From Cytophagales bacterium WSM2-2 (lineage in GTDB: Bacteria > Bacteroidota > Bacteroidia > Cytophagales > Cyclobacteriaceae), in the NCBI GenBank assembly GCA_015472025.1, contig BNHL01000001.1:1895501-1959500 (forward strand): a DNA stretch of 64,000 bases, read 5' to 3'. Below are positions 52,240 to 61,632 of the stretch, piece after piece. The position numbers and the translations under genes are program-made. A model generated the notes under the pieces. That model was not told the DNA's origin. It saw only the letters and a list, made by a program, of their open reading frames with translations, and did no database searches. Position 1 is the stretch's first letter, and each line of letters begins with the position of its first letter.

Positions 52240-54462
52240 TCAATTCTTTTTTAATTGGTCGAACTTATTTTCAGTCGGTTTCTTAGGGAACGTATTGTCG
52301 GCCAGGTTGCCATCGCCTGTGTCATTCTTAGGATCGACTACGATATTGGTCACCTCTTTCTCCTTGATGAAAACCTTTCTCACTTCGTTTTCATTGATAC
52401 GCCAAATTTCGGCTGGTATTTTTTCTACTTCTTTTGTGCCATCAGCAAATGTCCACTCAATGATAATTGGTGTTACGAGGCCACCTTTGTTTTTGAATGT
52501 AAGCTGGTAAATGTTCTTGCCTTGAAGCTTCGCACGTACATCAGCATCATTCAGTCTGTTTTGGAATTCACCATAGCCATTATCCTTGGTGTCCAATACA
52601 GTAATTTCCTGTGGGCCCTGGCTGAAATCGGTGGCACCTGCTTTGTTAGATGCTGCCAAGTCGCCTTGAGTGGCTTTTACGGTCTTGTTTTCAATGTCTT
52701 TCTGCTGCGATTTCACACGGAACCATTTCACATCGCTGAGATCCACGTCAACGTTGTCTACTGTATAGAACCAGCCGCGCCAAAACCAATCCAGGTCAAC
52801 CGCTGATGCATCTTCCATGGTGCGGAAGAAATCCGCAGGCTTGGGCTGCTTGAACGCCCAACGCTGAGCATATTCCTTAAAGGCCTTGTCAAATAGTTCA
52901 GGTCCCATCACTGTCTCACGGAGCAGCGTAAGAGCCGCTGCAGGCTTGCCGTAGGCGTTAGGGCCAAAATCTCCGCCAGGTATATTGTCTGAATGCCACA
53001 TGATCGGGCGCATCCTGTTTTTGTCGCCCTTCATGTAGTTGGCCAGGCCCTTAGGCGATCCCCATCCAATATTCACATTGGGGTAGCGCTCGCGTTTTGT
53101 TTCGCGTTCGAGAAACGAGTTCAAACCTTCGTCCATCCAGCTCCACTGACGCTCATCGGAGTTCACAATCATCGGGAAGAAGTTGTGACCTACTTCATGT
53201 ACAATCACACCAATCATTCCTTCAAATACGCGCTGAGAATAAGTACCATCTTTTGCAGGGCGACCTCCATTAAAACAAATCATCGGGTACTCCATTCCCT
53301 GGTTTGCAGTGTGAACAGAATATGCTACAGGGTAAGGGTAGTCAAGAGTGCGTGAAGAATAAACCTCTAGTGTGTTTTTGATAGCCATCGTTGACTCTTT
53401 ACCCCAAAGCGGATTTCCTTCTTTTGGATAGAGTGATTCAGCAAGCGGAGTTTTTCCATTTACTTTCACCGCCATAGCATCCCAGATAAATTTGCGCGAA
53501 GTGGCAAAAGCAAAATCACGAACATTTTCTGCATAGAATTCCCAAGTGCTCTTTTTCTTAGAGCGCTCTTTTTCTTTTGCAACCGCTTCTTCCTGTGTTA
53601 CAATCAGTACAGGTTTGTCGAAAGTTTTCTTTGCTGTTTCAAAACGCTCAAATTGAGTTGGTGTTAATACAGCTTTGGCGTTTTGCAATGTGCCGCTCGC
53701 GCCAATGATATGATCTGATGGTACTGTGATTTTTACTCGATAGTTCCCGAAAGTCAAAGCGAACTCTCCCTGACCAAGGAACTGCTTGTTCTGCCAGCCT
53801 TCGTAATCATCGAACACGCACATTCTTGGGAACCACTGAGCCTCAGTATAGAGGTAGTTTCCGTCTTCCGGAAAATACTCATAGCCACCACGCTCACCGA
53901 ATTTCATGCGGTCTTTTTCGTTGTAATTCCATTCGATTTTGAACGCATATTTTTCGCCTGTTTTTAGAGGAGCAGGAAGGTCGATTCGCATCATTGTGTA
54001 GTTCACAATAAATGGAAGGTCTTTCCCAGTTGTAGCATCTTTTACAGAAACAATGGTGAACCCTCCTTTGTAGTCGTATGTCTGGCTGGCTAATGGAAAA
54101 AACTTGGCGGCAGTAGAATCGCGAATGCTGCTGGTCTTGGTTTGATCTGTCATATTGCCTTTGGAAAGATTATTCTGGTCCAGTTGAAGCCACACATACT
54201 TCATGACTTCAGGGGCGTTATTGTAGTAGGTAATCGTTTCTTTGCCGGTGAGAAGTTGAGTCTCATCATTGATTTCTACATCAATGTCATAATCGGCACG
54301 TTGTTGCCAGTAGTTAGGGCCTGGTGCGCCTGAGCCCGTGCGATAAGTGTTTGGTGTAGGCAACATTTGATCAAGCTGTTCAAACTTGCCGGCCCATTGC
54401 TTGTCTTGTCCCATCAAGGAAACAGACAGTAGCAGGAGGATTAATCCTAAAAGATTTTTCAT
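52240..54462 (-). CDS. M1-family aminopeptidase-like metallopeptidase
   Basis: 740 aa. A signal peptide (KNLLGLILLLLSVSLMGQ) directs export. The M1 zinc site HEVGH (His422) is followed by Glu in RQWSWMDEGLN, as required. The substrate-binding GxMEN reads GMEYPMICFN, a variant common in this subfamily. It probably cleaves N-terminal residues from peptides in the periplasm. It lies right behind a closely similar gene in tandem, same strand. The C-terminal domain is like that of the neighbour (WTFADGTKEVEKIPAEIWRINE). Confidence 0.9.
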   Translation of the reverse strand: MKNLLGLILLLLSVSLMGQDKQWAGKFEQLDQMLPTPNTYRTGSGAPGPNYWQQRADYDIDVEINDETQLLTGKETITYYNNAPEVMKYVWLQLDQNNLSKGNMTDQTKTSSIRDSTAAKFFPLASQTYDYKGGFTIVSVKDATTGKDLPFIVNYTMMRIDLPAPLKTGEKYAFKIEWNYNEKDRMKFGERGGYEYFPEDGNYLYTEAQWFPRMCVFDDYEGWQNKQFLGQGEFALTFGNYRVKITVPSDHIIGASGTLQNAKAVLTPTQFERFETAKKTFDKPVLIVTQEEAVAKEKERSKKKSTWEFYAENVRDFAFATSRKFIWDAMAVKVNGKTPLAESLYPKEGNPLWGKESTMAIKNTLEVYSSRTLDYPYPVAYSVHTANQGMEYPMICFNGGRPAKDGTYSQRVFEGMIGVIVHEVGHNFFPMIVNSDERQWSWMDEGLNSFLERETKRERYPNVNIGWGSPKGLANYMKGDKNRMRPIMWHSDNIPGGDFGPNAYGKPAAALTLLRETVMGPELFDKAFKEYAQRWAFKQPKPADFFRTMEDASAVDLDWFWRGWFYTVDNVDVDLSDVKWFRVKSQQKDIENKTVKATQGDLAASNKAGATDFSQGPQEITVLDTKDNGYGEFQNRLNDADVRAKLQGKNIYQLTFKNKGGLVTPIIIEWTFADGTKEVEKIPAEIWRINENEVRKVFIKEKEVTNIVVDPKNDTGDGNLADNTFPKKPTENKFDQLKKN

Positions 54463-54514
54463 AAACTATTGATTGGGTTATAGGGAGTGTAAAATTAACA
54501 ATCTTGTAGAAATA

Positions 54515-54540
54515 GCAGCGCCCCAAAACGGGGCGCTGCA
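54515..54540 (-). terminator. GC-rich hairpin between the two M1 genes
   Basis: A perfect 10-bp stem GCAGCGCCCC / GGGGCGCTGC around AAAAC. The tail is only weakly T-rich, so it may attenuate rather than stop transcription into the second M1 gene. Confidence 0.5.
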
Positions 54541-54549
54541 AATCAGAAG

Positions 54550-56811
54550 TTAGTTCGATTTCTTTTTCATTTCGTCAAACTTTGACGGAGTTGCTACACG
54601 AGGAAATACATTATCGTCGGTAGTGATATCTGAAGTTTCCTTGAGGGGATCTACCACCACACTGGTTACTTCTTTATCCTTGGCAAATACTTTGGTTATT
54701 TTGGTTTCACTGACGCGCCAGATTTCAGCCGGGATACGGTCGATTTCTTTTGTTCCGTCTTTGTAGGTCCACTCCACAATTACGGGCATCACCAATCCAC
54801 CTTTGTTCGACAACGTGATCTCGTAGATGTTTTTGTTTTCGAGCTTGGTCACCACCTCTTTGTCATTAATTCTATTTTGAAATTCACCATAGAAGCGGTC
54901 GTTGCTTGGAAGAACAGTGATCATTGTAGGACCATTGCTGAAGTCATCGGTTTTCTTATCACCGTCTTTTGCGGAGGCAAGATCTCCGGAGGCTACGTTC
55001 TTTTCTTTGCCTTCGAGGTTGGTTTTTTCTGTTTTCAATTTGAACCACTTCACTTTGTCGAGAGACACATCGCAATTGTCGGTGCCGAAGAACCAGCCCC
55101 TCCAGTACCAGTCAAGGTCTACCGCAGATGCATCTTCCATGGTGCGGAAAAAGTCAGCGGGTTTCGGATGTTTGAACGCCCAACGTGTTGCATATTCTTT
55201 GAAGGATTTGTCAAATAACTCAGGGCCCATTACAGTCTCGCGGAGAATGTTTAAAGCGGTAGCACACTTTGCATATTGCTCATTGCCAAAATTCTGACGC
55301 ACAACTGTTTCAGAGTTTACCATCAACGGACGCTGAGCGGTTGCGGTACTTTTCATGTAAGGAACAATGTTCGCTGCCGGCCCGCGGCCCGGAGGCTTAG
55401 TTGGATAATTTTCAACTTCAGTTCTGTATTGGACGAATGTATTCAATCCTTCATCCATCCATGTCCACTGACGTTCGTCTGAACTGATGATCATCGGGAA
55501 GAAATTGTGACCTACTTCATGAACGATCACGCCAATCATTCCCCACTTGGTTCTGTCGGAGAACGTTCCATCCTTGGCAGGACGGCCATGGTTGAAACAG
55601 ATCATCGGATATTCCATTCCCAAAGAGGCGGCATGTACGGAAGTAGCCTGCGGATAAGGATAATCTACTGTGTATTTCGAGTAAGTGGTGATCGTATTTT
55701 TTACGGCTTTGGTTGACTCCTGCTCCCAAAGCGGATTTCCTTCTTTCGGATAATACGACATCGCCAACGGAGTTTTTCCAGCCAGCTTCACGGCCTGTGC
55801 GTCCCAAATAAATTTGCGAGATGTAGCGAATGCAAAGTCACGAACATTTTCAGCTGTGAATTTCCATGTCTTCTTCTCCTTTGATTTTTGCTTTTCACGC
55901 TGCACGGCTTCTTCCTGTGTGCAGATAACTACGGGTTTGTCATACGACACTTTGGCTTTTTCGAAACGGGCGTACTGATCAGCAGTTAAAACCTCTTTGA
56001 GATTTTTCACCATACCAGTCCCGGCCATGATATGGTCCGCAGGCACCGTCAGGTTCACATCGTAGTTACCAAAAGTCAGTGTAAACTCTCCTTGTCCCAG
56101 GAATTGCTTGTTTTGCCAACCCACGACATCATCATACACACACATGCGGGGGAACCACTGGGCGATGATGTAAAGGTAGTTTCCGTCTTCAGGGAAATAT
56201 TCCATACCACTGCGGCCATCATTAAGTGAAGTGCCGAGCATGCGGTCGTGAATGTTGAAGGACCACTCGATAGAAAAATTCATTTTCTGGCCGGCTGCCA
56301 GCGGTTGAGCCAAATCCAAACGCATCATCGTTTTGTTGATAGTAAAAGGAATTGCTTTTCCGGAAGCATCCTTTATCGATTTGATTTTATGACCTCCGTC
56401 AAATTCATGCAAGTTCAATGTGCTTGCGATCTGTTTTGTCGGAAGTGAGTCACGCACAGTTGCTGTAGCGATCTTGTTGGAATTGTTTTCTTTTTCGTAG
56501 ATGTTCTGATCCAGCTGCAACCAGAGGTATTTCAACACATCGGGAGAATTGTTGTAATACGTGATCGTTTCAGAGCCGGTGATGCTCTGGTTCTCATCAT
56601 TCAATTCAGCATTGATGAGGTAGTCGGCACGCTGCTGCCAGTATTTTGGTCCTGGTGAACCTGAACCGGTGCGGTATTCATTGGGCGTAGGCAGCATCTG
56701 GTCGAGCTGCTCAAATTTTCCCTTCCACTGAATGGGATTGGGTTTGGGTTGTTCCTGCGCTACGGAGGCATAGGCAACACCGAGGAGTGCAATAAGTAGT
56801 AGTCGTTTCAT
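54550..56811 (-). CDS. M1-family aminopeptidase-like metallopeptidase, paralogue
   Basis: 753 aa. Signal peptide ends at ASVAQEQ. Zinc motif HEVGH (His431) and RQWTWMDEGLN are intact, and GMEYPMICFN repeats the GxMEN variant. It is similar along nearly its whole length to the next M1 gene (both have KPADFFRTMEDASAVDLDW), so the two arose by tandem duplication. Substrate unknown. It follows the HupE-like gene by 26 bp. Confidence 0.9.
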   Translation of the reverse strand: MKRLLLIALLGVAYASVAQEQPKPNPIQWKGKFEQLDQMLPTPNEYRTGSGSPGPKYWQQRADYLINAELNDENQSITGSETITYYNNSPDVLKYLWLQLDQNIYEKENNSNKIATATVRDSLPTKQIASTLNLHEFDGGHKIKSIKDASGKAIPFTINKTMMRLDLAQPLAAGQKMNFSIEWSFNIHDRMLGTSLNDGRSGMEYFPEDGNYLYIIAQWFPRMCVYDDVVGWQNKQFLGQGEFTLTFGNYDVNLTVPADHIMAGTGMVKNLKEVLTADQYARFEKAKVSYDKPVVICTQEEAVQREKQKSKEKKTWKFTAENVRDFAFATSRKFIWDAQAVKLAGKTPLAMSYYPKEGNPLWEQESTKAVKNTITTYSKYTVDYPYPQATSVHAASLGMEYPMICFNHGRPAKDGTFSDRTKWGMIGVIVHEVGHNFFPMIISSDERQWTWMDEGLNTFVQYRTEVENYPTKPPGRGPAANIVPYMKSTATAQRPLMVNSETVVRQNFGNEQYAKCATALNILRETVMGPELFDKSFKEYATRWAFKHPKPADFFRTMEDASAVDLDWYWRGWFFGTDNCDVSLDKVKWFKLKTEKTNLEGKEKNVASGDLASAKDGDKKTDDFSNGPTMITVLPSNDRFYGEFQNRINDKEVVTKLENKNIYEITLSNKGGLVMPVIVEWTYKDGTKEIDRIPAEIWRVSETKITKVFAKDKEVTSVVVDPLKETSDITTDDNVFPRVATPSKFDEMKKKSN

Positions 56812-56837
56812 AATTTGATTTTAGGATTTTTTTCTTG

Positions 56838-57422
56838 CTAAAACATACGGTCTTTCATGAGTATAAAAGCGATTCCCGCAATAGCGGATGAGAGTACCAT
56901 TTTCCAATCTCTCCGGGAAACTTTTAACCAGTCGACCAAAATATAACTGATACCGAGGAAAATTGTTACCACTATTATCTGTCCTAATTCCAGCCCGAGA
57001 TTAAAGGCCAAAAGAGGTGACAAAATGCTATGGCTTTTGCCAAGCAATGCCCTCAAATAGTTGGAAAAGCCCATCCCGTGAATCAACCCGAAAAAGAGAG
57101 CGAATAGATAGTTGAGTTGCACGCTTTTTCTATCGATGGTTTCTTCCTTTTTGAAGAGATTTGAGACAGCGGTGATAAAGATGGTTAGGGGAATCAGGAA
57201 CTCTACCAATTCTGTTTTTACTGAAATAATTTCGAGTGTTGCCAGTGCCAATGTAATTGAGTGGCCGATAGTGAACGCAGTTACGAGGATTAGAATCTTT
57301 CTCCAGTCGCGCACGAGATAGACTGCAGCCAGGGCGAGAACGAACAAAATATGATCGTATCCATTTTTATAATCGAGAATGTGCTCTCGGCCTAGTCCGA
57401 AATAGAGGGAAAATTCACCCAT
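56838..57422 (-). CDS. HupE/UreJ-family membrane protein
   Basis: 194 aa with about six hydrophobic segments. The family start GREHILDYKNGYDHILFVLAL (residues 10-30, with conserved His/Asp) and LVTAFTIGHSITLALA and FGLIHGMGFSN, LLAFNLGLELGQI are typical. HupE/UreJ proteins are linked to nickel or other metal uptake, but no hydrogenase or urease genes are here. It is the first gene of the unit with the two M1 peptidases. Confidence 0.85.
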   Translation of the reverse strand: MGEFSLYFGLGREHILDYKNGYDHILFVLALAAVYLVRDWRKILILVTAFTIGHSITLALATLEIISVKTELVEFLIPLTIFITAVSNLFKKEETIDRKSVQLNYLFALFFGLIHGMGFSNYLRALLGKSHSILSPLLAFNLGLELGQIIVVTIFLGISYILVDWLKVSRRDWKMVLSSAIAGIAFILMKDRMF

Positions 57423-57432
57423 ATGCCTGAAA

Positions 57433-57466
57433 GAAAATTTGCGCTACAAGTATAGCGCAAATTTTC
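57433..57466 (-). terminator. Terminator after the ABC permease gene
   Basis: A perfect 14-bp stem GAAAATTTGCGCTA / TAGCGCAAATTTTC with a six-base loop, 22 nt beyond the stop codon at 57489. AT-rich flanks; likely a rho-independent terminator that also separates HupE from the permease. Confidence 0.6.
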
Positions 57467-57488
57467 AAGTGAAGTCCAGCAGTTTACA

Positions 57489-59903
57489 TTACTCGTTTTT
57501 AAGATTGTCCACCGGCTTGATAAACACAGCGCGATAAGTTTGGGAGCCAATCGTCAGTACTCCGAACAGGATCAGAACACCGACCCCTAAAGTAATCACT
57601 GAAATGTTGACGGAAACATGATAGGCCAGTTGCTCCAGCCACAGTGTGTTAAGGAAATAAGCGGCAGGTACAGCGATCAGGATTGCCAACAGGAGCACAA
57701 CAAAGAACCCCTTCGACAACAAGTACACTATCGAACCATCACTGCCTCCAAGTACTTTCCGGATAGAGATTTCCTTGATGCGCGTTTCGGTGGAGTAAGT
57801 TGCCATACCCAATAAGCCCAAACATGAAATAACAATGGCCAGGACCGAGATCACACCAAGTATACTCACCAGATCACCAAAAAAGATGTCGTAGATCTTG
57901 TGCATCTCTTCATAAAAATCTTTGTAGTCAACTTTTAGCCCGGGATTGACCTTCGCCCAGGTTGCCTCGATGGTTTTGCCGGCTTCTTCAAAACTACCAG
58001 TGTACTTAACCTGTAGCATATTGTATTCTTTCGGATTATAAATCAGTGCCATAGCCTTCATTTTTTCCATGAGCATCTGATGGTTGTAATTTTTTATAAC
58101 CCCAATGATTTGAAGATGCGAAGAATCCTTTTGCAGGATGAGTTCCTGACCTATAGCATCGGCGGGACTGTTAAAATGAAAAGCCTCTACTGCGGTTTCA
58201 CTAATCACAATTAGTTTTTTGTTTGACTCTCCCGCAGTAGCATCGTAAAAGCGGCCCGCGACAAGAGGCACTTCAATATTTTTAAGGTAATCTTCATCGA
58301 CTGCAAAATAATGCATCTCCGTCCATTCCTTGTCTCCAAGTGATCGCTTATAACTTTCTCCATAAGACGTACCGGCCGCGGGAAGATGTGAGGTCGCAGA
58401 AACGCTCTCGATATTACTGTGCTTAAGGAGCTCTGTTTTAAAGACGTCTGGTGAAGTGTTGCTCAACGCGACCACTGCCTTTTTTTCCATATTAAAACCA
58501 TGATCAGCCTGAAGAAACATCTGCAGCTGATTGAAGACGACAATGACGGAGAGAATGAAGATGAGCGAAAAACTAAACTGTGCAACTAACAAGCTCTTAC
58601 GTAAACCCATTTTGGAAAAGAGTTTTATGCTGGTGACTCCTTTTAACACTTTTACAGGCTGGAAACCACTCATTACCACGGCAGGAAATAGCCCTGCTAA
58701 AATGCCAACGACCAGTGCGAAGACCACGAACACGGCAAACACTATATAGTTAGCTTCCAGATCCCACTTCATGAGACGCGCAAAACTTAATTGCAGCATC
58801 AATGGTTTAAGACAGACCAACATTACAATAGCCACGACAAGAGCAAACATTGAAACGACTATTGATTCTGATATAAATTGACTGAAGATTTGCCAGCGTC
58901 TCGCACCGGTCACTTTGCGAACACCAATTTCCCGCGCTCGTGTTAACGATCTGGCAATAGAAAGATTAGTGAAGTTAAAACAGGAGGTAAGCATCACCAC
59001 TGCGGCCAGCGCGATGAAAAAATAAACGAAAATCCAGGGCAGGAAAGGCCCGATTGGATTATTGATGAATGGCCCGGGAGTTATGCTCATCAAACTTTGA
59101 AAAGAGTATCTGATCTTCGATTGAGTTTCGGGCTTGGGAAGGACTGTAAAATGATCCTTCTGGATCTTTTCGAGGTGAGGCTGAATATCCGAAGTACTTT
59201 TTCCTTCTTCCAGCAAGACATACACCCACCCGCCAGTGTACTGGTACCAGTTGTCGATGTCACGCTTTCTGTCGCTCTTTGATTTCTTCACGGTGGAGAT
59301 GCTGGCCAGCGCATCGAAAACGATGTGTGATTTATGGGTAGTCTCTTTCAAAACACCGGTCACTTTATAGGGTCCTTCATTGCCGACTTTGAAGCTTTCG
59401 CCTACCGGGTTTTCCTGTCGGAATAGTTTCTTTGCAGTTTTTTTGGTTAGCACCACGGTGTAAGGTTCTGTCAGTGCCGTGTTTTTATCGCCATATTCCA
59501 GTTCGTATTCAAACATGTCCAGTATTTCGGGGTCGGCAAAGTATCCGGCCACTGGAATATTTACGTTTTGCTCAAGCTCAAGCCACATATTGCCAAACCC
59601 ACGCACGATGCGCACCGCTTTTTCTACACCTGTGTATTTTTCCAGCAACTCATCTCGCAGAGGTAAAGTGGTGGTGCCCGTCTCATTTCGTTCAGAGCCA
59701 CTTTCGTTTTTCGGGTTGCTATTGATGCGATAAATGCGATTGCGCTTCGTATTGTAGCGATCATACGTCATCTGGTCAGCTACCAGCATGATGACGACCA
59801 TCGACAAGGCCATGGCAACAGCAAGCCCGAAAACATTGATGGCAGAGAAAAAACGATGCCTGAGCAGACTGCGAATAGCAGTCTTGAAGTAATTTTTTAA
59901 CAT
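57489..59903 (-). CDS. MacB-like ABC transporter permease (FtsX family)
   Basis: 804 aa. Membrane helix near residue 20-40 followed by a MacB_PCD periplasmic domain (about 45-270), three helices in the first FtsX block (about 285-430, with TNLSIARSLTRAREIGVRKVTGARRWQI), a second MacB_PCD domain and a second FtsX block near the end (TRIKEISIRKVLGGSDGSIVYLLSKGF). The ATPase partner is not adjacent in this window. Such permeases export lipids, peptides or antibiotics; function here is unknown. Confidence 0.88.
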   Translation of the reverse strand: MLKNYFKTAIRSLLRHRFFSAINVFGLAVAMALSMVVIMLVADQMTYDRYNTKRNRIYRINSNPKNESGSERNETGTTTLPLRDELLEKYTGVEKAVRIVRGFGNMWLELEQNVNIPVAGYFADPEILDMFEYELEYGDKNTALTEPYTVVLTKKTAKKLFRQENPVGESFKVGNEGPYKVTGVLKETTHKSHIVFDALASISTVKKSKSDRKRDIDNWYQYTGGWVYVLLEEGKSTSDIQPHLEKIQKDHFTVLPKPETQSKIRYSFQSLMSITPGPFINNPIGPFLPWIFVYFFIALAAVVMLTSCFNFTNLSIARSLTRAREIGVRKVTGARRWQIFSQFISESIVVSMFALVVAIVMLVCLKPLMLQLSFARLMKWDLEANYIVFAVFVVFALVVGILAGLFPAVVMSGFQPVKVLKGVTSIKLFSKMGLRKSLLVAQFSFSLIFILSVIVVFNQLQMFLQADHGFNMEKKAVVALSNTSPDVFKTELLKHSNIESVSATSHLPAAGTSYGESYKRSLGDKEWTEMHYFAVDEDYLKNIEVPLVAGRFYDATAGESNKKLIVISETAVEAFHFNSPADAIGQELILQKDSSHLQIIGVIKNYNHQMLMEKMKAMALIYNPKEYNMLQVKYTGSFEEAGKTIEATWAKVNPGLKVDYKDFYEEMHKIYDIFFGDLVSILGVISVLAIVISCLGLLGMATYSTETRIKEISIRKVLGGSDGSIVYLLSKGFFVVLLLAILIAVPAAYFLNTLWLEQLAYHVSVNISVITLGVGVLILFGVLTIGSQTYRAVFIKPVDNLKNE

Positions 59904-59998
59904 GGCGATTTGGTTTTATTGAGGTCGCCCGTTAGACGACCTCTGATTAAGGATTGTTACAAGAAGCCTGGAGTTTCAAGCAGGGCAGGCTCTGATCA

Positions 59999-60355
59999 TT
60001 ATTTCTGAGTGTCGTTCTTTACAATGAAGTAGTAGATCAGGAATCCGAGTGAAACAGCAAGCACAAACAGTCCATAGGGAAGTGGTGATTCGCGCTCTAC
60101 CGGAATGTACTCCATGATGATTAGCGAAAGACCGGCAAAGAAAGCGATCAAACCCCACTTCAGTGACGAGTATTTATTGTCACTTGCTTGTTGTTTGCTG
60201 AAAATGGCCTGTGTGTCTTCATTTACAAAGCCCTTGTCGATCATTTTCTTTTTTAATACGTAGTCAGTCATCACTTTCACGAAGAAATAGACGGCTGTTC
60301 CAAAGCTTCCCATGATAGCTATTGGTTGTAACAAGTTTGCAAGTTCTCTGTCCAT
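59999..60355 (-). CDS. Small membrane protein, DUF6249-like
   Basis: 118 aa with three hydrophobic segments (about residues 12-30, 65-82 and 92-110) and a charged loop between the first two. It resembles the DUF6249 family found beside ECF sigma genes in Bacteroidota; it is divergent from one here, which supports a link. No catalytic motif is visible. Confidence 0.6.
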   Translation of the reverse strand: MDRELANLLQPIAIMGSFGTAVYFFVKVMTDYVLKKKMIDKGFVNEDTQAIFSKQQASDNKYSSLKWGLIAFFAGLSLIIMEYIPVERESPLPYGLFVLAVSLGFLIYYFIVKNDTQK

Positions 60356-60492
60356 AATATCAGATTTTAAAAGTTTTCAATTTGATTTCACTTCGTGAGA
60401 CACAAGGTTCCAAACCGATGTTGCAATTAACTTTTAAATATTTTCTAAACGCACCTGCAACATTCTAACTTAGGCACGTGTCTCACCCTGAA

Positions 60493-61050
60493 ATGAATGA
60501 TGATCAGGCGCTGGCCTCGTATGTGGCCCAAGGCAATAAACATGCTTTTGAGCAGCTCATACGCAAGCACGAGCGGCTGGTCGTACATATGGTTGGTCGG
60601 GTAGTCAGCAACTCGGAAGACCTGGAAGAGATCTGCCAGGACGTGTTCCTGAAGGTGTATGAGAAGATTTCGGAGTTTAACTTTCAATCAAAGCTGAGCA
60701 CATGGATTGCGACTATTGCATACCGGCAAGCGATAAACCATCTGCGAAAGAAGAGAATAAAAATAGCGGACCTTCCGGAGGATGAAAATTTTGCAGAGCG
60801 GTTCATAGCCCATGAAGACACATGGGAAACGATTGAAGATAATGATATGGAGGCCAAAGTGATGAGTCTTATTGACACGCTGCCGCCACAGTACAGAGTA
60901 ATTTTAACGCTCTATCACCTGGAAGACATGAACTATAAGGAAATTGGTGAAGCAACCGGAATGCCCGAAGGCACTGTGAAGAACTACTTGTTCCGCGCTC
61001 GCCAACTGTTAAAAGAAAAAGTAAAAACGTACCTTGGCAAAGAAGTATGA
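60493..61050 (+). CDS. ECF sigma factor
   Basis: 185 aa from the ATG at 60493 (a GTG at 60478 adds five residues). Region 2: VSNSEDLEEICQDVFLKVYEKISEF; region 4: LPPQYRVILTLYHLEDMNYKEIGEATGMPEGTVKNYLFRARQLLKEKV. The stop overlaps the next gene's ATG by 4 nt (ATGA). The adjacent membrane protein is the likely anti-sigma factor. Confidence 0.92.
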   Translation: MNDDQALASYVAQGNKHAFEQLIRKHERLVVHMVGRVVSNSEDLEEICQDVFLKVYEKISEFNFQSKLSTWIATIAYRQAINHLRKKRIKIADLPEDENFAERFIAHEDTWETIEDNDMEAKVMSLIDTLPPQYRVILTLYHLEDMNYKEIGEATGMPEGTVKNYLFRARQLLKEKVKTYLGKEV

Positions 61051-61436
61051 AAACGCCGGACGAATTGATTCAGATACAAGTGGAGGAGGGGAGCATTCCC
61101 GTCGGAGTGGATGCAGAAGCGTATCGTATGGTATTCAGTGCATTGAAAAAGGAAGTTGATTTTAAACTTCCTGATGACTTTGCTTCCAGAGTCGCTTCAT
61201 TGGCACAGGCTCCTGCAAAAAAAACCGATTGGGATAAAATTTTTCTTTTCGGAGGATTGTTCGCGTTCGCGATTGCGATGATTTATGCTATCGCAATTAC
61301 TAAATTCACCATCTCAGCAGGAGCGTTTTTATTTCTCAAAGATTATTCTCTTTTGTTTGCATTGGTGATCATCGTTCTGATTTCATTGCAATGGCTCGAT
61401 AAAAAACTTCTCCGGAATATTCATTCCCAAGGTTAG
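61047..61436 (+). CDS. Putative membrane anti-sigma factor
   Basis: 129 aa. Residues 1-60 are soluble, then two hydrophobic helices (about 66-86 and 96-116). It shows no zinc motif and no known domain; the anti-sigma call rests only on the 4-nt overlap with the sigma gene and the membrane layout. Confidence 0.5.
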   Translation: MKTPDELIQIQVEEGSIPVGVDAEAYRMVFSALKKEVDFKLPDDFASRVASLAQAPAKKTDWDKIFLFGGLFAFAIAMIYAIAITKFTISAGAFLFLKDYSLLFALVIIVLISLQWLDKKLLRNIHSQG

Positions 61437-61632
61437 CATCTAAAGTAACACAGGGTTCTCCTGTTTTGGTGATTTGCCGGTTGGTGCTGGCAGATTATAT
61501 CCTTTAAACCCCTTCCAAACAAAAATTACAACTCTTTATCCCCAAATCTGTTACTTTAAACATTGTTAAAAGTACCAAACGCAGGACCGTGCCAAATGCA
61601 CGCGACTGTGACCATTTAAAAACAATTTATTC
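61437..61632. other. Intergenic region of about 200 bp
   Basis: No coding sequence is seen. A near-consensus TACTTTAA with flanking AT lies near 61550 and could be part of the promoter of the amidohydrolase gene. Nothing else is recognised. Confidence 0.4.

Noticed and set aside
56838-57422. HupE as evidence of a hydrogenase or urease locus.
   Set aside because: No hydrogenase, urease or nickel chaperone genes are present in the window; the family is broader.
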